Part shown: piece by piece, positions 46,388-60,715 of the stretch
Layout: every line of letters begins with the position of its first letter
How positions within the stretch are numbered: position 1 is the first letter of the stretch
Assembly (NCBI RefSeq): GCF_037975245.1
Contig: NC_092579.1
Coordinates: forward strand, 22,514,666-22,578,665
DNA length: 64,000 nt
Direction: 5' to 3'
DNA from: Apostichopus japonicus
Lineage: Eukaryota; Echinodermata; Holothuroidea; Aspidochirotida; Stichopodidae
The notes under the pieces: generated by a model
The model's input: the letters and a program-made list of their open reading frames with translations, nothing else
Told to the model about the DNA's origin: nothing
Databases searched by the model: none
Program-made: the position numbers and the translations under genes

Positions 46388-48863
46388 TCATTACACAGAA
46401 AGCCCTTTAACATGTATACGTAAATTCAACTTTGCTGAAAACCTGCCAGCCGAATGCACCTATTGTGTTAGTTTACATATATGAATATTAATTTCTTTGA
46501 ATATGCATATTCATTCTTACAGTACATTTTATAGATGTTCTGAATAAACATGACGCAAACATACTCGTTGACTCCTGGCAAGGTCTCAAGAAGCTTCTAA
46601 ATCCTTATGTATGTTCTGAGTCAACTCTGAGCAACCTCTGAGTCAACCCCTGCATGTCCTGATTGATTTAATAAAATACCCAGAAAAACGACAGACCACT
46701 GGACGGATAAGGAAAATTGATTATGTAAGATTATTCCCATAAATTGGAATATGTACAAGGCGAAACCTTCTACATTCATTTAGGGTATTCATTTAATGAT
46801 TTTGTTTTTCTTCATAGCGGACGTTACCGTCAACCATGTTTGAAGATTTTACTAGACACTTGCATATTTGAAGGCGATTCTGTGGTTTTACTGACTAAAA
46901 CCGTTACTCTCTCTCTATGTACATTCTCAGACTTTATTTCAACCTTAAAGGTGATATTTTTGTGGGGGAAAAAAAAGCGTAAAAATAACCCAAAAATCAA
47001 TACAGGAGTGAATTTATTTAATTTTGTTCCATCAAATGCTGCCATAAACCAATAATGAACGAATTTTCATAGAATACGACTAGGTAACCTGAAGGTCACA
47101 TCAAATGCTGTGTTTACGTATATGTAGAGGTATCGGAATAAGATTAAAAAATGAATTAAAAAACACGAATGTTATGAACGTCCGTCTGTTATAGTGTATA
47201 TACATACTTCCACCGGGCATTTAACAATCTATGTAATACTAACTTCATTTTAAGCTAATCGTGGCAAATAAATACATTTTCCGTGACATTATTTACTCTT
47301 TTTTCTTTTTCTTTTTTCTTCTTCTTCCCTGTTCTTTTTGCCTCTTTTGTTTTCCTTCTACTTTATAATTTGGTCCGAACCAATTTAGAGTTTTAAAAAG
47401 ATTTATCTTGCGATTAAAACCAACTCACAATCAGTGACGAGTAGGGGAGGGGATGGGAGGGAGGGTAGATACCTCTATGTGGTCAAAGAAAATATTATCG
47501 TAACGCCATTCGTCCGATGTTGGCGCGGAATGGAAAAAATGCGTATAACAATTCAAGAAAATTTTTCAATCATGAACAAAAGAGGAAATTTGTCAATTTA
47601 GAGACGGAAGAAAAATATGTGTCTGTCCCTCCCTCTTTGGTGAAGGTATATCCCCCCTCTTTACTCCTCTCCATTCCGCTCTCTGCAACTCACCTCATCC
47701 CCACGCTAACCCTACACCATACCCCTCCCCACATATTGACAATACTCTTACATCCAAACTGACAAATGATAAAGAATGTGTTAACTATCGGAAAATAAAA
47801 ATACAACAGAAAGTAAACCGCATCGTTGTACGCAGTTTAACAACAGGACAGTTATTCTCAATTATCAGACCTCATTAAGCCTGGAAAAATTGCTTTGTTT
47901 TTCTTTGTGACGATAATTAGGTGATATTTAGACGCCTTTCCATAAACATATGGGGAATAATTTGCACCACTAAATGTAGATTTGGCGGACTGAGCCAATA
48001 GCTAGTAAAAGTTAAAGACACCATATATTACCCAGAAACCTTGCACCTGCACGCAGACATCTGCATGGTTAGCCGTTATGACTCGTGGTTACATTCTATA
48101 TGCAAAAATGCGCATAAAGATAAGCGCGTAAAACACCCCACCATTAGTCATGTCACTCCTGTGCAATGCTTGTCTTAAAAATCTTAATTTAAGTAATATT
48201 GTAAATAGCATAAAACATTTACTACTTTTTCTGACCATTTTGTCCTAACAGCTATTTGTTTTTGTTTTTTTACGTCAAAGAATATCCATAGGAATATGTA
48301 AGATTCATCCATGCTTTTGAAAGATACAAGATGCCCCTCCAACCCCACCCCCACACCCACCACAGCCACATTAGTTACTTTAATTTCTTTAAACAAAACA
48401 TGCCTTGACAGATCAATTTGACATTTTAAAACAATTAGATATGTAGACACAATGTGACAGAATAGAAAGGTTGTCAATTCACGTGATATTTCTGGATAAC
48501 ACCTGTTACCCGTTCCGTAACTAGACCCATTACCAAGCTGCCCCGGGCCACAGGGGCGGGGGGCGGTGATAAGTAGGCCGATGAAGCGGTGGTAGCAAGT
48601 GCAGTCAACAAATCCGAATGGTCCCGCATATACTCTTTGGGCCCCTTTGCTTATTCATCGAGATGGACCCCTTCTTCACATCTACTGTCGTGCCCAACAA
48701 ACGAATAATTAAGCGGCCAGTCCACTGCCGTGCATGTAATGGCCCATGTACTGTCTAAGGCCCCTTGGAATTACTAAACGGGTCCTTCAATCGGAAGCCA
48801 GGCCCACAAAAAATTGATTTCACAGTAAAAAATAGCTAATAGGAATGGCAAGGAGCTGAAACA
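46388..48863. other. No gene seen
   Basis: AT-rich. Overlapping frames on both strands at 46744-47055 lack support. 48481-48800 is GC-richer, with GGGGCGGGGGGCGG, and could be an old repeat; its borders are unclear. Confidence 0.45.
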
Positions 48864-49321
48864 ATGGAAACGTTAAAGATGCCGTCAAAATGAATTTAAA
48901 ATGCTTTTTAGAAATTATAGAAGCAATTTTCAACAAGATGATTAATTGTTCGATTAATACATTGATAAAGTTGTGACAAAATGACAAGTTCCATAAATCT
49001 AATAAGCGCGGAATTTTAATATTGCGCTGCAAACTGACAAAAGGATTATTTTATTAAATGTCATCGTTTCAACTATTTGTAGTAAAATGATCAATTGATC
49101 ACTTAAAAAAAAGTCTCGTCTAATCAACACTTTACAAAAAAATTGATGAATTACGTTCGCATCAGAAAAGCCATCGTTTTCAAACCCTTTGCAGGAGAAA
49201 TGATATTAATTGATCATATGATAAATCTCGTGAATTCAACATTTTGTCACAATATGATGAATTGCAGCAAAGTTGCAGAAAAGAGAAATTTAACATTTAG
49301 ACGGCACCTTAACGTTTCCAT
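48864..49321. mobile_element. 458-bp fold-back element with long imperfect arms
   Basis: The ends ATGGAAACGTTAAAGATGCC (48864) and the complement of GGCACCTTAACGTTTCCAT (ending at 49321) are inverted repeats. Pairing continues inwards more loosely, for example TTGTGACAAAATG at about 48972 against CATTTTGTCACAA at about 49240, so nearly the whole element can fold back on itself. Frames on both strands mirror each other and are not genes. Confidence 0.6.
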
Positions 49322-50623
49322 ATAAAACTGACCACTGAATTGTGAATATGAATCATGAAAAACTGTTTGCAATGTACATAAACGATCATAATTCGTTCTG
49401 TTTTAACGTTTTTTTTACTTACTTACTTGCAGTTGTCCGTCCTTGATTATCGTCTTAAGCATTTAAGGTGACGAAAGCCTTGATATTGATATTAAAAATT
49501 ACTGGCAGAATAAGTTATAAAAAGTCATGGGTTATTAGTTTTCTTATGTCTTAATATATTGTTCAAATACCCACATCAAAAAGTGGGGAATACAAACAAA
49601 ACACTGCAGCCCACTAAACAGAGACAGGTCACCCCAAGCCCAAACCATGGTCGTGGTTTAGTAAATTTAGACACTTTTTGACGATCTATTTCAATTGCTA
49701 TACCTGGGCCCCCTGTTGCTCGTAGGTAAACGCCACTGGCTATACGTGGTGTGAGTGCCATATCTATAGGGCGTCTAAAGGACCGTGAACATTCCATTTA
49801 GGGCCCATTTCTGTCGCTACATGGAGGCCCTGTTGCTCCATGTTACTACACCACTGTCTGTAACCCCGGGACGTTGATTAAGATGCATGCTTCTTTGACT
49901 TTGTTTAAAGGTAGTCAGTACAGGCCCCAAAATTGCAATATGTTATCAAAAAAGTACTTTCCTGGAGGTCTTGACTCTCCAAATTGTTCTTAGACATTTT
50001 TAAGTAACACACAAGATGACTGAATGTCTAAGTGAGGACAATTTCCTCGAAGGTTGTTATAAAATCATTTCAAGAATTTTGACCAATATGTGACCATATT
50101 GGAATATCTAGCATGTTTGTGGCCATTACAGCATACATTTAAGTCCTTTCATATGTCGCTATGTACGTTAAAGAATTTATATGCAGTACTAGAGAAGTTA
50201 TAACGTTGTATCTTTGTTATCAAGCCTGGTTGATATCCTCAACTCATTTCTCCGCGTTATATGACGTACTTATTCCTAAACATTAAAAATATGAATAAAA
50301 TTATTATAACTGCTCTAAAACCATTCCTTCAGTCGTCTGCAGACTCATTCAACAATTAAAACAAAATTATATAAAAAAAATCGCTACTGACGACAAACCC
50401 AAATCTGTTGTAATAGTTCCATACAAATCGGTAAACAAAATGAACGTAAACAAAAATTCGGTATATAAGCCGCGTCAATATGTAGCGTATAGTAAGTAGG
50501 TCATGTCTGTTATAAAAGTGGAAAAAAAGATGGCGGTTAATTAGGCTTTGAGTTATACACAGCGGTGTTTTTTTTTAAGGTGACAAAACGCGATGAAAAA
50601 CACAGCTACGCTATTGCGAATGG
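49322..50623. other. No gene seen
   Basis: On the minus strand, ATGCTTAAGACGATAATC ... CTGCAA|GTAAGTAAGT (about 49469-49434) looks like a 12-codon start exon with a strong donor, but no partner exon was found. 49560-49860 is GC-richer and repeat-like (ends near CTACACCACTG). 3' flank of the GTPase gene lies at the right. Confidence 0.35.
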
Positions 50624-51349
50624 TTAAGATATGACACAGTCGTTCTTTGTTGGATCTTTGGCAGGCTTGAATTTCGGGCGAGTTCTTCTTATTAAGCTAC
50701 GAGATCTGGACATATCCTTTTCACTTTCCTTAAATTCTTCCGCACTATCGTGTCTTCGCCTGTTCTTACCTTTGTAGCTACCGTATTCGCTCATTCTGCG
50801 TTTCAGTATAGGACTAAGTTCTCGTGCAACTGGTAACTTAGCTAACTCTAAAATCTTTTGAAAGGTTTCTAAGATCAGGAAATTCTCCTTCGCAGAGACT
50901 TCTAAGAAACCGCACTTCCAATCTTCCGTAGCTATGACGTTTCTGACGTCATCAGGATGGACTTGCCGCTGCGTTTCGAGATCTAGTTTATTGCCGATCA
51001 CGACTATCGGTAATTCGTCCCAATTCGTCCGCTGCTCGCGTATTTGTTCATGAATCTGCTTGACGACCTCAAAGGAGTTGTCGTCGTCGATGGAATACGT
51101 CAGTAAGAAGGCATGCGCAGTAGATATGGACAGACGTCTCATGGCGGGAAACTGCATAGTACCCGCAGTATCTAGAATGTCAACGTTGATGCTATGACCG
51201 TTAATATGGTATTCTCTACAATGTAAATCCTCCACAGTCGGTTTGTATTTTTCCTCGAATCTATTCGACAAAAACTGCGATATGATGGAACTTTTGCCTA
51301 CTTTTCCCGCGCCAAATATTACCAAACGATATCGTTCCCCGTCGGCCAT
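50624..51349 (-). CDS. RASD1-like: RASD (Dexras1/Rhes)-type small GTPase
   Basis: A complete, intronless 241-residue Ras-family protein. The P-loop is GAGKVGKS (13-20), the switch I Thr is T38 in KPTVED, the G3 box is DTAG (60-63), G4 is NKLD (120-123), G5 is SAK (152-154), and a C-terminal CAAX box CVIS (238-241) predicts farnesylation and membrane attachment. FPAMRRLSI (67-75) after G3, the Lys at the Ras Gly13 position, the LSPILKRRMS segment after the G domain, a long basic tail, and CVIS are all characteristic of RASD proteins. Those proteins modulate G-protein and adenylyl cyclase signalling in vertebrates. Thr64 replaces the catalytic Gln61 of Ras, so weak intrinsic GTPase activity is expected. 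TTTGCAG ends one base before the ATG (AG at 51352-51351), suggesting a 5'-UTR intron. One TGACGTCA octamer lies inside the coding region. RASD-like is likely; another atypical Ras branch is the alternative. Confidence 0.88.
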   Translation of the reverse strand: MADGERYRLVIFGAGKVGKSSIISQFLSNRFEEKYKPTVEDLHCREYHINGHSINVDILDTAGTMQFPAMRRLSISTAHAFLLTYSIDDDNSFEVVKQIHEQIREQRTNWDELPIVVIGNKLDLETQRQVHPDDVRNVIATEDWKCGFLEVSAKENFLILETFQKILELAKLPVARELSPILKRRMSEYGSYKGKNRRRHDSAEEFKESEKDMSRSRSLIRRTRPKFKPAKDPTKNDCVIS

Positions 51350-53871
<2,522 letters not shown>

Positions 53872-55959
53872 CCTTATTCCTTTCTTCTTTTTTTCGTCTG
53901 TCTGTTTTGGTGTTTTGAATCATGATGTGTGTCGATTTTCATGAAATATTGGAGATGTTAGGAGCATATGATGTGTTCCTTAAACATATTTGCAACTTGC
54001 GTAGACCAACCATATGATAATATCCATTCGTATGAATAATAAATTAGCGTATAGCAGACAATTCGCAATGAGCTTCAAATAGATCGAGATGGTTGATAAC
54101 AATAATAATAATAATAATAATATGCTGTCAATGGATTTGTTTCTCTCTCCACACTCTCTCTCTCCCTCTCTCCCTGTCTCTCCTTTCACTCGTAAATCTT
54201 ACTCCACGTGTCAGTTTCAGTTTACAATCATGATATATGTCTATCAGCTTTCGAATCATTTTAAGAGCGGTGTTTCAAATCTTGTGGAACAATATCTCGA
54301 GCGACAAAAACAACAACATTAATTATACCAAAAAAGTGATAAAAAAGAAGATAAAATAAAATATGAAAATTCTAAAGAAATCCTAGAATATTTAAGAACA
54401 AATTTGATGTTTATTAGTTTCTTGGGAGGAGTATAATATATGAGTTAAAGGAATAGTATGATGGCAGACTTTGTGATATTTATCTCGAAGCAAAAACATA
54501 TATATTTTCTACACTGTTCGTTGAAACTTCATCTCAAAAGTGTGTCCGTAAACTGAAGGTATGGGTTAATTAAATCTAACGTAGTTTGTCTGGCTAAAAC
54601 CCCTCCCTTAGTCCAGGCAGTGAATCACAATTTTACGTGGTATATATGTTTTATGCACAAATGGAGGTTCCTGAAAAGTTACACTTTTTTTATATTATAC
54701 TATTTCTGCTTTCATCCTCGTAAAATGCGATATACTTGGAATGTCTGAATGTCAATAATCTCTTTGGCCAGAATTTCATCAACTTATGCAACGTTAAATT
54801 AGATAAATGATTTTCCCTCGGGTGGATACATTATTCAAATTTTTACAAAGAAAGAAAATTACATTTACGGCTCTAAATTGTCATATGACATAAATCACTC
54901 TGCTGTTGCAAGGTGTATTCAAAACATATCTGAAAATGTATCATAATAAAAAAATAAATAAAACAATACATATCTTTGTCATCCAAATGCTAAAAGGATG
55001 CGCTTTTGACGTATAAAGATGCAGATTTTGCTTTCTTCTCCAGCAATTATGTTAATTAGCTAATCAATTTCAGCTATTAAAAATAATCCCTTTAAAGGTT
55101 AAAAGTGGTACAGTGATATGACTTAGACACAGTGTACGTAGCGTTACAAGAAGAAATCTGTAACTTTTTTTGGACATAGGTAAAATGAAAGAAGTCAAAA
55201 GCCTATATGGAGGGTTTGGCGTACACGTTATACATACAATATAAACAAGGGTGGAAATCAGTTACTTTCTATGGCGCACACTCGATAGCGTGCATGTATA
55301 AATAGTACCTATAAGAAGATATCTTACTAATCACCAACTATTCAGCAATAACACATCTGTAACACGTGTTATCATGTTCGTACCACAACTAAGGTTATAA
55401 CGGATGAACAAATTTAATACCGTAACCAGATTCTGTTGACAAACCCTATTAGAAACATGCTGTCACCACGGATGCATGCACAGCGTATATATCGAAGAAA
55501 CGGGATCAATGTTTCCTTACCAACCGAGCATGCCTTCATCCATGTAAAGTCACATGCGTGGCCTTGACCATGCCTTACAGTATTAAACGTTCCTCTATGT
55601 TTAAGGATTAAAAGTCTTGCAATGGAAATAGAGCAAGGCTTCTCAATAATGTCTTGTAAAACTCGTATAAAATAGCATTAAAGAAAAAAACAGGGAAAAA
55701 ATACTACGATTTCTGGAGTGACATCAAAGCATGAGATATTTAGTTTTACTTGTACCGTTTAACACAAAAATAGAAAAGACATATGGTATGAACTGGAAGA
55801 GAGTCACGTGTGATCGTAGCGACAAGAACAACAAGAACAATAGCAATAACAACAATGGAGAGTTCTTCATTGTTCTAACCAACATTCACCGGAAGTGAGG
55901 TTACGATTTTCGTATCCGCACCTTTAACTTTGTTATGATGTAACAGTGCGAACTACGGC
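53872..55959. other. No gene seen
   Basis: AT-rich sequence with (AAT)n at 54101 and a CT-rich stretch at 54141-54185. No coding support. Confidence 0.5.
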
Positions 55960-56012
55960 CACGTAGTTCTACGTAGTTCTACGTAGTTCCACGAACTACA
56001 GCCACGTAGTTA
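55960..56012. repeat. CTACGTAGTT decamer cluster
   Basis: GCCACGTAGTTCTACGTAGT and related words give three direct decamers flanked by GCCACGTAGTT on both sides. Each unit contains the palindrome CTACGTAG, so the cluster can also form hairpins. Confidence 0.75.
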
Positions 56013-56829
56013 GATGTGTATATGTTTATTACTGCCTGAGAAAACCATGAAAAGTATAATTAAGTTCTAACATTACAGCTGTATACTGATAGTATAATGT
56101 TTGTCCGTGAATCTGTTTGTCTCACGAAAGAGGTGTCAAATACACGTCATCGTCTGATTTTTTAATCAATTTTCGTTTTGTTTTGTGAAATTTAATGCTT
56201 CCCTTGTTAAGTATTGAAGAGGTTTTATGGCGCACGTCTCCATCTTCTTTATTTAAATGTTCAATTTGTAACCAATGCAACTTTCATTATGGCTACATTA
56301 TATGGAAACTTTAGGGTGCCATTCTAAAAGTTCAAATAAATAAGTAAGCATGCAATTTTATTCTTTCATTAAAAGTGATAATCTGGTAAGCAAGTGTGCT
56401 TATTGATAAGAACCACATAGAATGAGTGTTCCATTTTGTTCTTTTTTAGGAAATTCTTTTTAATCGACTTTTCATTGGGGGGGGGGGGTAATCATTTTGA
56501 TACTAACTTGATCATAGTATTCACTTTAAAATTGTAGCTAAATTATACTTAGTGCTCATTTCAAGCAGATTCATCACTTTGTTCTATAATTTGTAACATT
56601 TATAACTGGTCCGTTCATCATTTGATTAACAGATGTTTTCTAACAAATTTTCATGATTTCTTCAAACAATACGATGGCACTTAAACGCCTCCATATTCTA
56701 CACACATATCGAATAACTCACTCAATAGCGATATATTGCCACAAGGAAGCCGGTTCGAAGAACTATTAGGTAGATTAAATGGTGCCGTGTAGCTATTACA
56801 AAGCGTTGCTAAAATTCCGTACACATATG
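56013..56829. other. No gene seen
   Basis: AT-rich sequence with a G11 run near 56478. Confidence 0.5.
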
Positions 56830-57018
<189 letters not shown>

Positions 57019-57900
57019 TAGCCTACCTATATATATTGTTATCATATATACACTGAACGACAGAAATCCCTTCATTACTATGGATTACTATCATGGTAAA
57101 ATGCCGAGATTTTACCATCCACTATAGGAAATGAAAAAGCACTCAACTATAAGGTTGTATAATGCAATATTAACGGGGCTTTCGTTTAGATATAAATCTC
57201 TCTGCGATGCAGTGATGCGATGTAAGACTAATTCAAGCGAGCAGAATGTCCCTTTTTACTTTATCTATCTATCTACTTTGCGTTCCTTGATTTGATCTTA
57301 TGACGTACATATTGTATGTCATTAGGCTCACAGCTTATCATCTTAAGACACGTAGACTCACCCGCTGGGAAATCTTTAACCGCTTTTTATACCCAGGTCA
57401 GCATATACTGTGACACCTCGTCCGCGTCATATAAAGGCAAATTGACAGAACTTAAAACAACGGCATATATGTATAGACACATAGATATATATATATATAT
57501 ATATATATATAGATATATGGAAACGTACGATTTCTTCCCGTTCTTCAGTTCATTACACGTATATAACCAAATCAACACACACTTGAACGGCGAAAGGAAT
57601 TGTGACGTCATGGAAGTTACCTGCATAATCAGAAGAATTGCGAGGCGTTTTAGTAAATGAAGGTAGGATTTAGACGGGTATAGACGACGGAAACGTGAAA
57701 TGAGGCAGTCAATTTAACCTAAAAAATTAAGAAAGCCGAACAACCGCCTCTGGAGGTGCTTTCATTCGATACTTCATTGACAGGTGCGTACGCATGAAGT
57801 GCATTGAACTTCGTATCACGGTAGAGCTCCAGTTTAAGTTTTAGTATTGCCAATGGCTGTATTAACTGGCACACAATCTATCCATGAATGTGGGAGTTAA
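57019..57900. other. No gene seen; short (TA)n
   Basis: 57484-57518 is a TA run. The 114-codon frame around it (57316-57660) is interrupted by that run and has no motif. TGACGTCA lies at 57603-57610. Confidence 0.45.
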
Positions 57901-57976
57901 TATATATATATAGGCTATGTATAGGCTATATATAGGCTATATATAGGCTATATATAGGCTATATATATATATATAT
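57901..57976. repeat. 11-bp repeat ATATATAGGCT within (TA)n
   Basis: Five AGGCTATATAT-type units are embedded between two TA runs. They are a local expansion of a single substituted TA segment. Confidence 0.85.
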
Positions 57977-59307
57977 TATTTCCCCGCAAGATACACTGCA
58001 ATTTACATTAAAAGGCAATACAATTATGCAATACAATATGACGTAGCGTTCATGCCAACTAACTGTACTAACATGTGTGGAACTTACGTGCTTTTTTCCG
58101 TACAGCTGTCGCTTAAAAATAGCTTGTTTCCAGCCCGAATCGCAAAATTGAACTTTACACGGCAAGCTTCAATATTTTTCAAAATATTTGCATTCACTGG
58201 GTTTTCCCCCCCTGAATTTCCACTTCAATATTAATAGCCTGACTCCCTATATATTACTGTTTCCTCCGCGCACACATAATAATGAATGATACGTTGACGA
58301 TAACCTTTTTTTTTAAACTATGCGTTACACTATATGACTTTATATGCCTAGTGAACAAAGTTGATTAACACTTATCAATCCATCCTGCAGTCATGCGTTG
58401 TGTTTTAAATGGAATCCCGGTGGATTTCTCTCCTCTATTAACCATGGTAAATGATTCGGGGAAATATTTAGCTAATTAACCAATCCTTTTTTTCTTCTTC
58501 TTTTTTTTTTTTGAGGACATCAATGTGTTTACTATTTTTGTTATACTATTTTATTTTTAAAAAGTTTGGCATGGGGGAAAGACATTACGGACGGAGAGAT
58601 AGCCAACGATGCAGAAATTTAATATCGCTTAACCTGGTTTCAGGAGCACATAAATTTCGCAATTAAGTGACATTTTATACGGTTTAGTTCGTCACTGACA
58701 TGCATGGAGTTTTCTTTATCTTCATAAACTGACCTCAGGCAATAGGACAAGCAGTTTTAGCTTTCTAACGAAGATTACTTTTATAGGAATATTCCATTGG
58801 CAGGCAACGTAAACAAAAATAATATGTTGAAGGAGAGGAATAATCCACACTGTTAGTTTTAAAATGCCCACTTCAGTAATTTGTTCTTTGTTTCCGAACC
58901 TGTTTTGATTTGGCTAAACGTTAAATTACTCATCGACGTGGATCACAGTTAAAGGGTCTATGACGTCATCAGTGACGTCTTTAGACGTCACACTTAGGCT
59001 ATTATAATATCTCTGGGGTACCTTTAATCATTATTGCCTTAATATATTTTCATTAAAATGCAACTATTCTTTATAGAAATATCGATATATTTGCTTGTCG
59101 TATTTTAGAGAGAGAAACGTCTCTATTATAACATATATATTGTTTAAAGTGCATATAGTGTAAAGCACCATAAAGACGTTTACTTTGGTTGCGATCTAAC
59201 ATATTGAACGAGTACCAGAAATATATTCCAACATTTGAAGAAAAATATGTTTTTAGAAATATTTGATGGACAATCTGCTCTGAATGTCACATATAATGTT
59301 CTTCTGA
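57977..59307. other. No gene seen
   Basis: AT-rich, apart from the CRE cluster at 58961-58991. Confidence 0.5.
58961..58991. promoter_or_regulatory. Cluster of three CRE/ATF-like sites
   Basis: A full TGACGTCA palindrome (58961-58968) is followed by GTGACGTCTTTAGACGTCAC (58972-58991), a perfect 9-bp inverted repeat with a 2-bp spacer, each arm a TGACGTC half-plus site. CREB/ATF bZIP dimers bind this word in animals. No nearby gene is recognised, so regulation is only inferred. Confidence 0.35.

Positions 59308-59366
<59 letters not shown>
59308..59366. repeat. (TA)n microsatellite
   Basis: About 28 perfect TA units. Confidence 0.95.
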
Positions 59367-59368
<2 letters not shown>

Positions 59369-59789
59369 GGCCTCTGTAATATGAAAGTAATCAGTTTTTC
59401 CCTCGTTGTTTTGCATTTAATGTTTGACCTTGGATTGGGTATAGTGTCTTATAGTACACAACAAGCAAGAATAAATAAATAAATGAACTTTAAATAATGA
59501 ACGGCGGATCTGACGGGAAGATATGTAATACTCGTTGAAGCGGAATACAACCGATACAACCAATACGACAGCTTGTAAGGCACGTTTCTATTTAATTAAC
59601 CATAGCCTATGTTATACGCTCCAATATCTTGACAAGTATAACCGAATACTGATCCTCCTGAAGTATATAAACTAATTGGACAATACGTGACGTTATAACA
59701 TAATCTTAATTAAACATTTAACAACCTTCCGTTAAGCTAGTATATATATATAAATATATACCAAAGCATGTGCGTAACGTGCTATATAG
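59367..59789. other. No feature seen
   Basis: AT-rich with AAATAAATAAAT near 59473. No gene is supported. Confidence 0.45.
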
Positions 59790-60153
59790 CTTAATTGGGT
59801 GACGTAGACATACACGTGACGAAGATAATACGTATAAAGAGGTACATATAGTTACATACAGGTGACAGGTAACTAAGACGTATGCAAACATTATGTATGC
59901 ATACATTGTGAGAAACACGTACGGTTTACACACATGGGTGTCAAAGTGTGAAATACGTATCGATATACAACTTAGCCGTAAGCAAAACAAGACATACACG
60001 TCCCCTTACGAGACGTATATACACATGTAATAAGGGCAATGACGTATACACAAAACGTGTATACATACACACTAATGCCTGGACATAGATGTATGCATAC
60101 ACTATATATATATATATATATATATACATACATATATATATATAAATATATAC

Positions 60154-60188
<35 letters not shown>

Positions 60189-60245
60189 CATATATATATA
60201 CATATTATATATATATACATATATATACATATATATATAAACATA

Positions 60246-60313
<68 letters not shown>

Positions 60314-60715
60314 TCCATAATGAAATACACAATGATATGCACAATGAAATACGCATTTACCTACAAGAGGTATACATACATATGCGTGACAAATACGCCT
60401 ACGTACGTACGGATTAAGTTAACATACGCTGTATAGAAATATACAAAATGTACGTATACATACATGAACGTAGCCTATACAAATAAGACACATGTATACT
60501 TTTCGGGACAGAATGTGGCAGAAACAATGTGGCAGAATACATACAAATTCGCACACATACAAGACGTATCAAATTATATAGACATACACATACAAGTTCG
60601 TTCCGCAGTGAGAAAGACATTGATGCATAAAGGCAAGTGATAAAGGCATGTACCTAACAGTATCTAGCCAAATATACAAGACGTATACATACATACATAG
60701 AAGGTATAGCCTACG
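59790..60715. repeat. Degenerate alternating purine-pyrimidine tract with a TA core
   Basis: Words such as GACGTATACATAC, ACACGTAC and GTATGCATAC recur every few tens of bases on both sides of a TA/ACATATATA core at 60103-60313. The base order alternates purine and pyrimidine for most of 0.9 kb, with many ACGT steps. It looks like a worn (ACGTAT/ACATAC) simple repeat. Frames of up to 112 codons across the core are artefacts. Confidence 0.7.

Noticed and set aside
46744-47055. 103-codon plus frame overlapping a 71-codon minus frame
   Set aside because: Both strands are equally open, there are no splice sites or motifs, and A/T and G/A homopolymers set the frames.
57316-57660. 114-codon plus frame
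   Set aside because: Contains a TA array in the middle and has no motif; open by low stop density on either side only.
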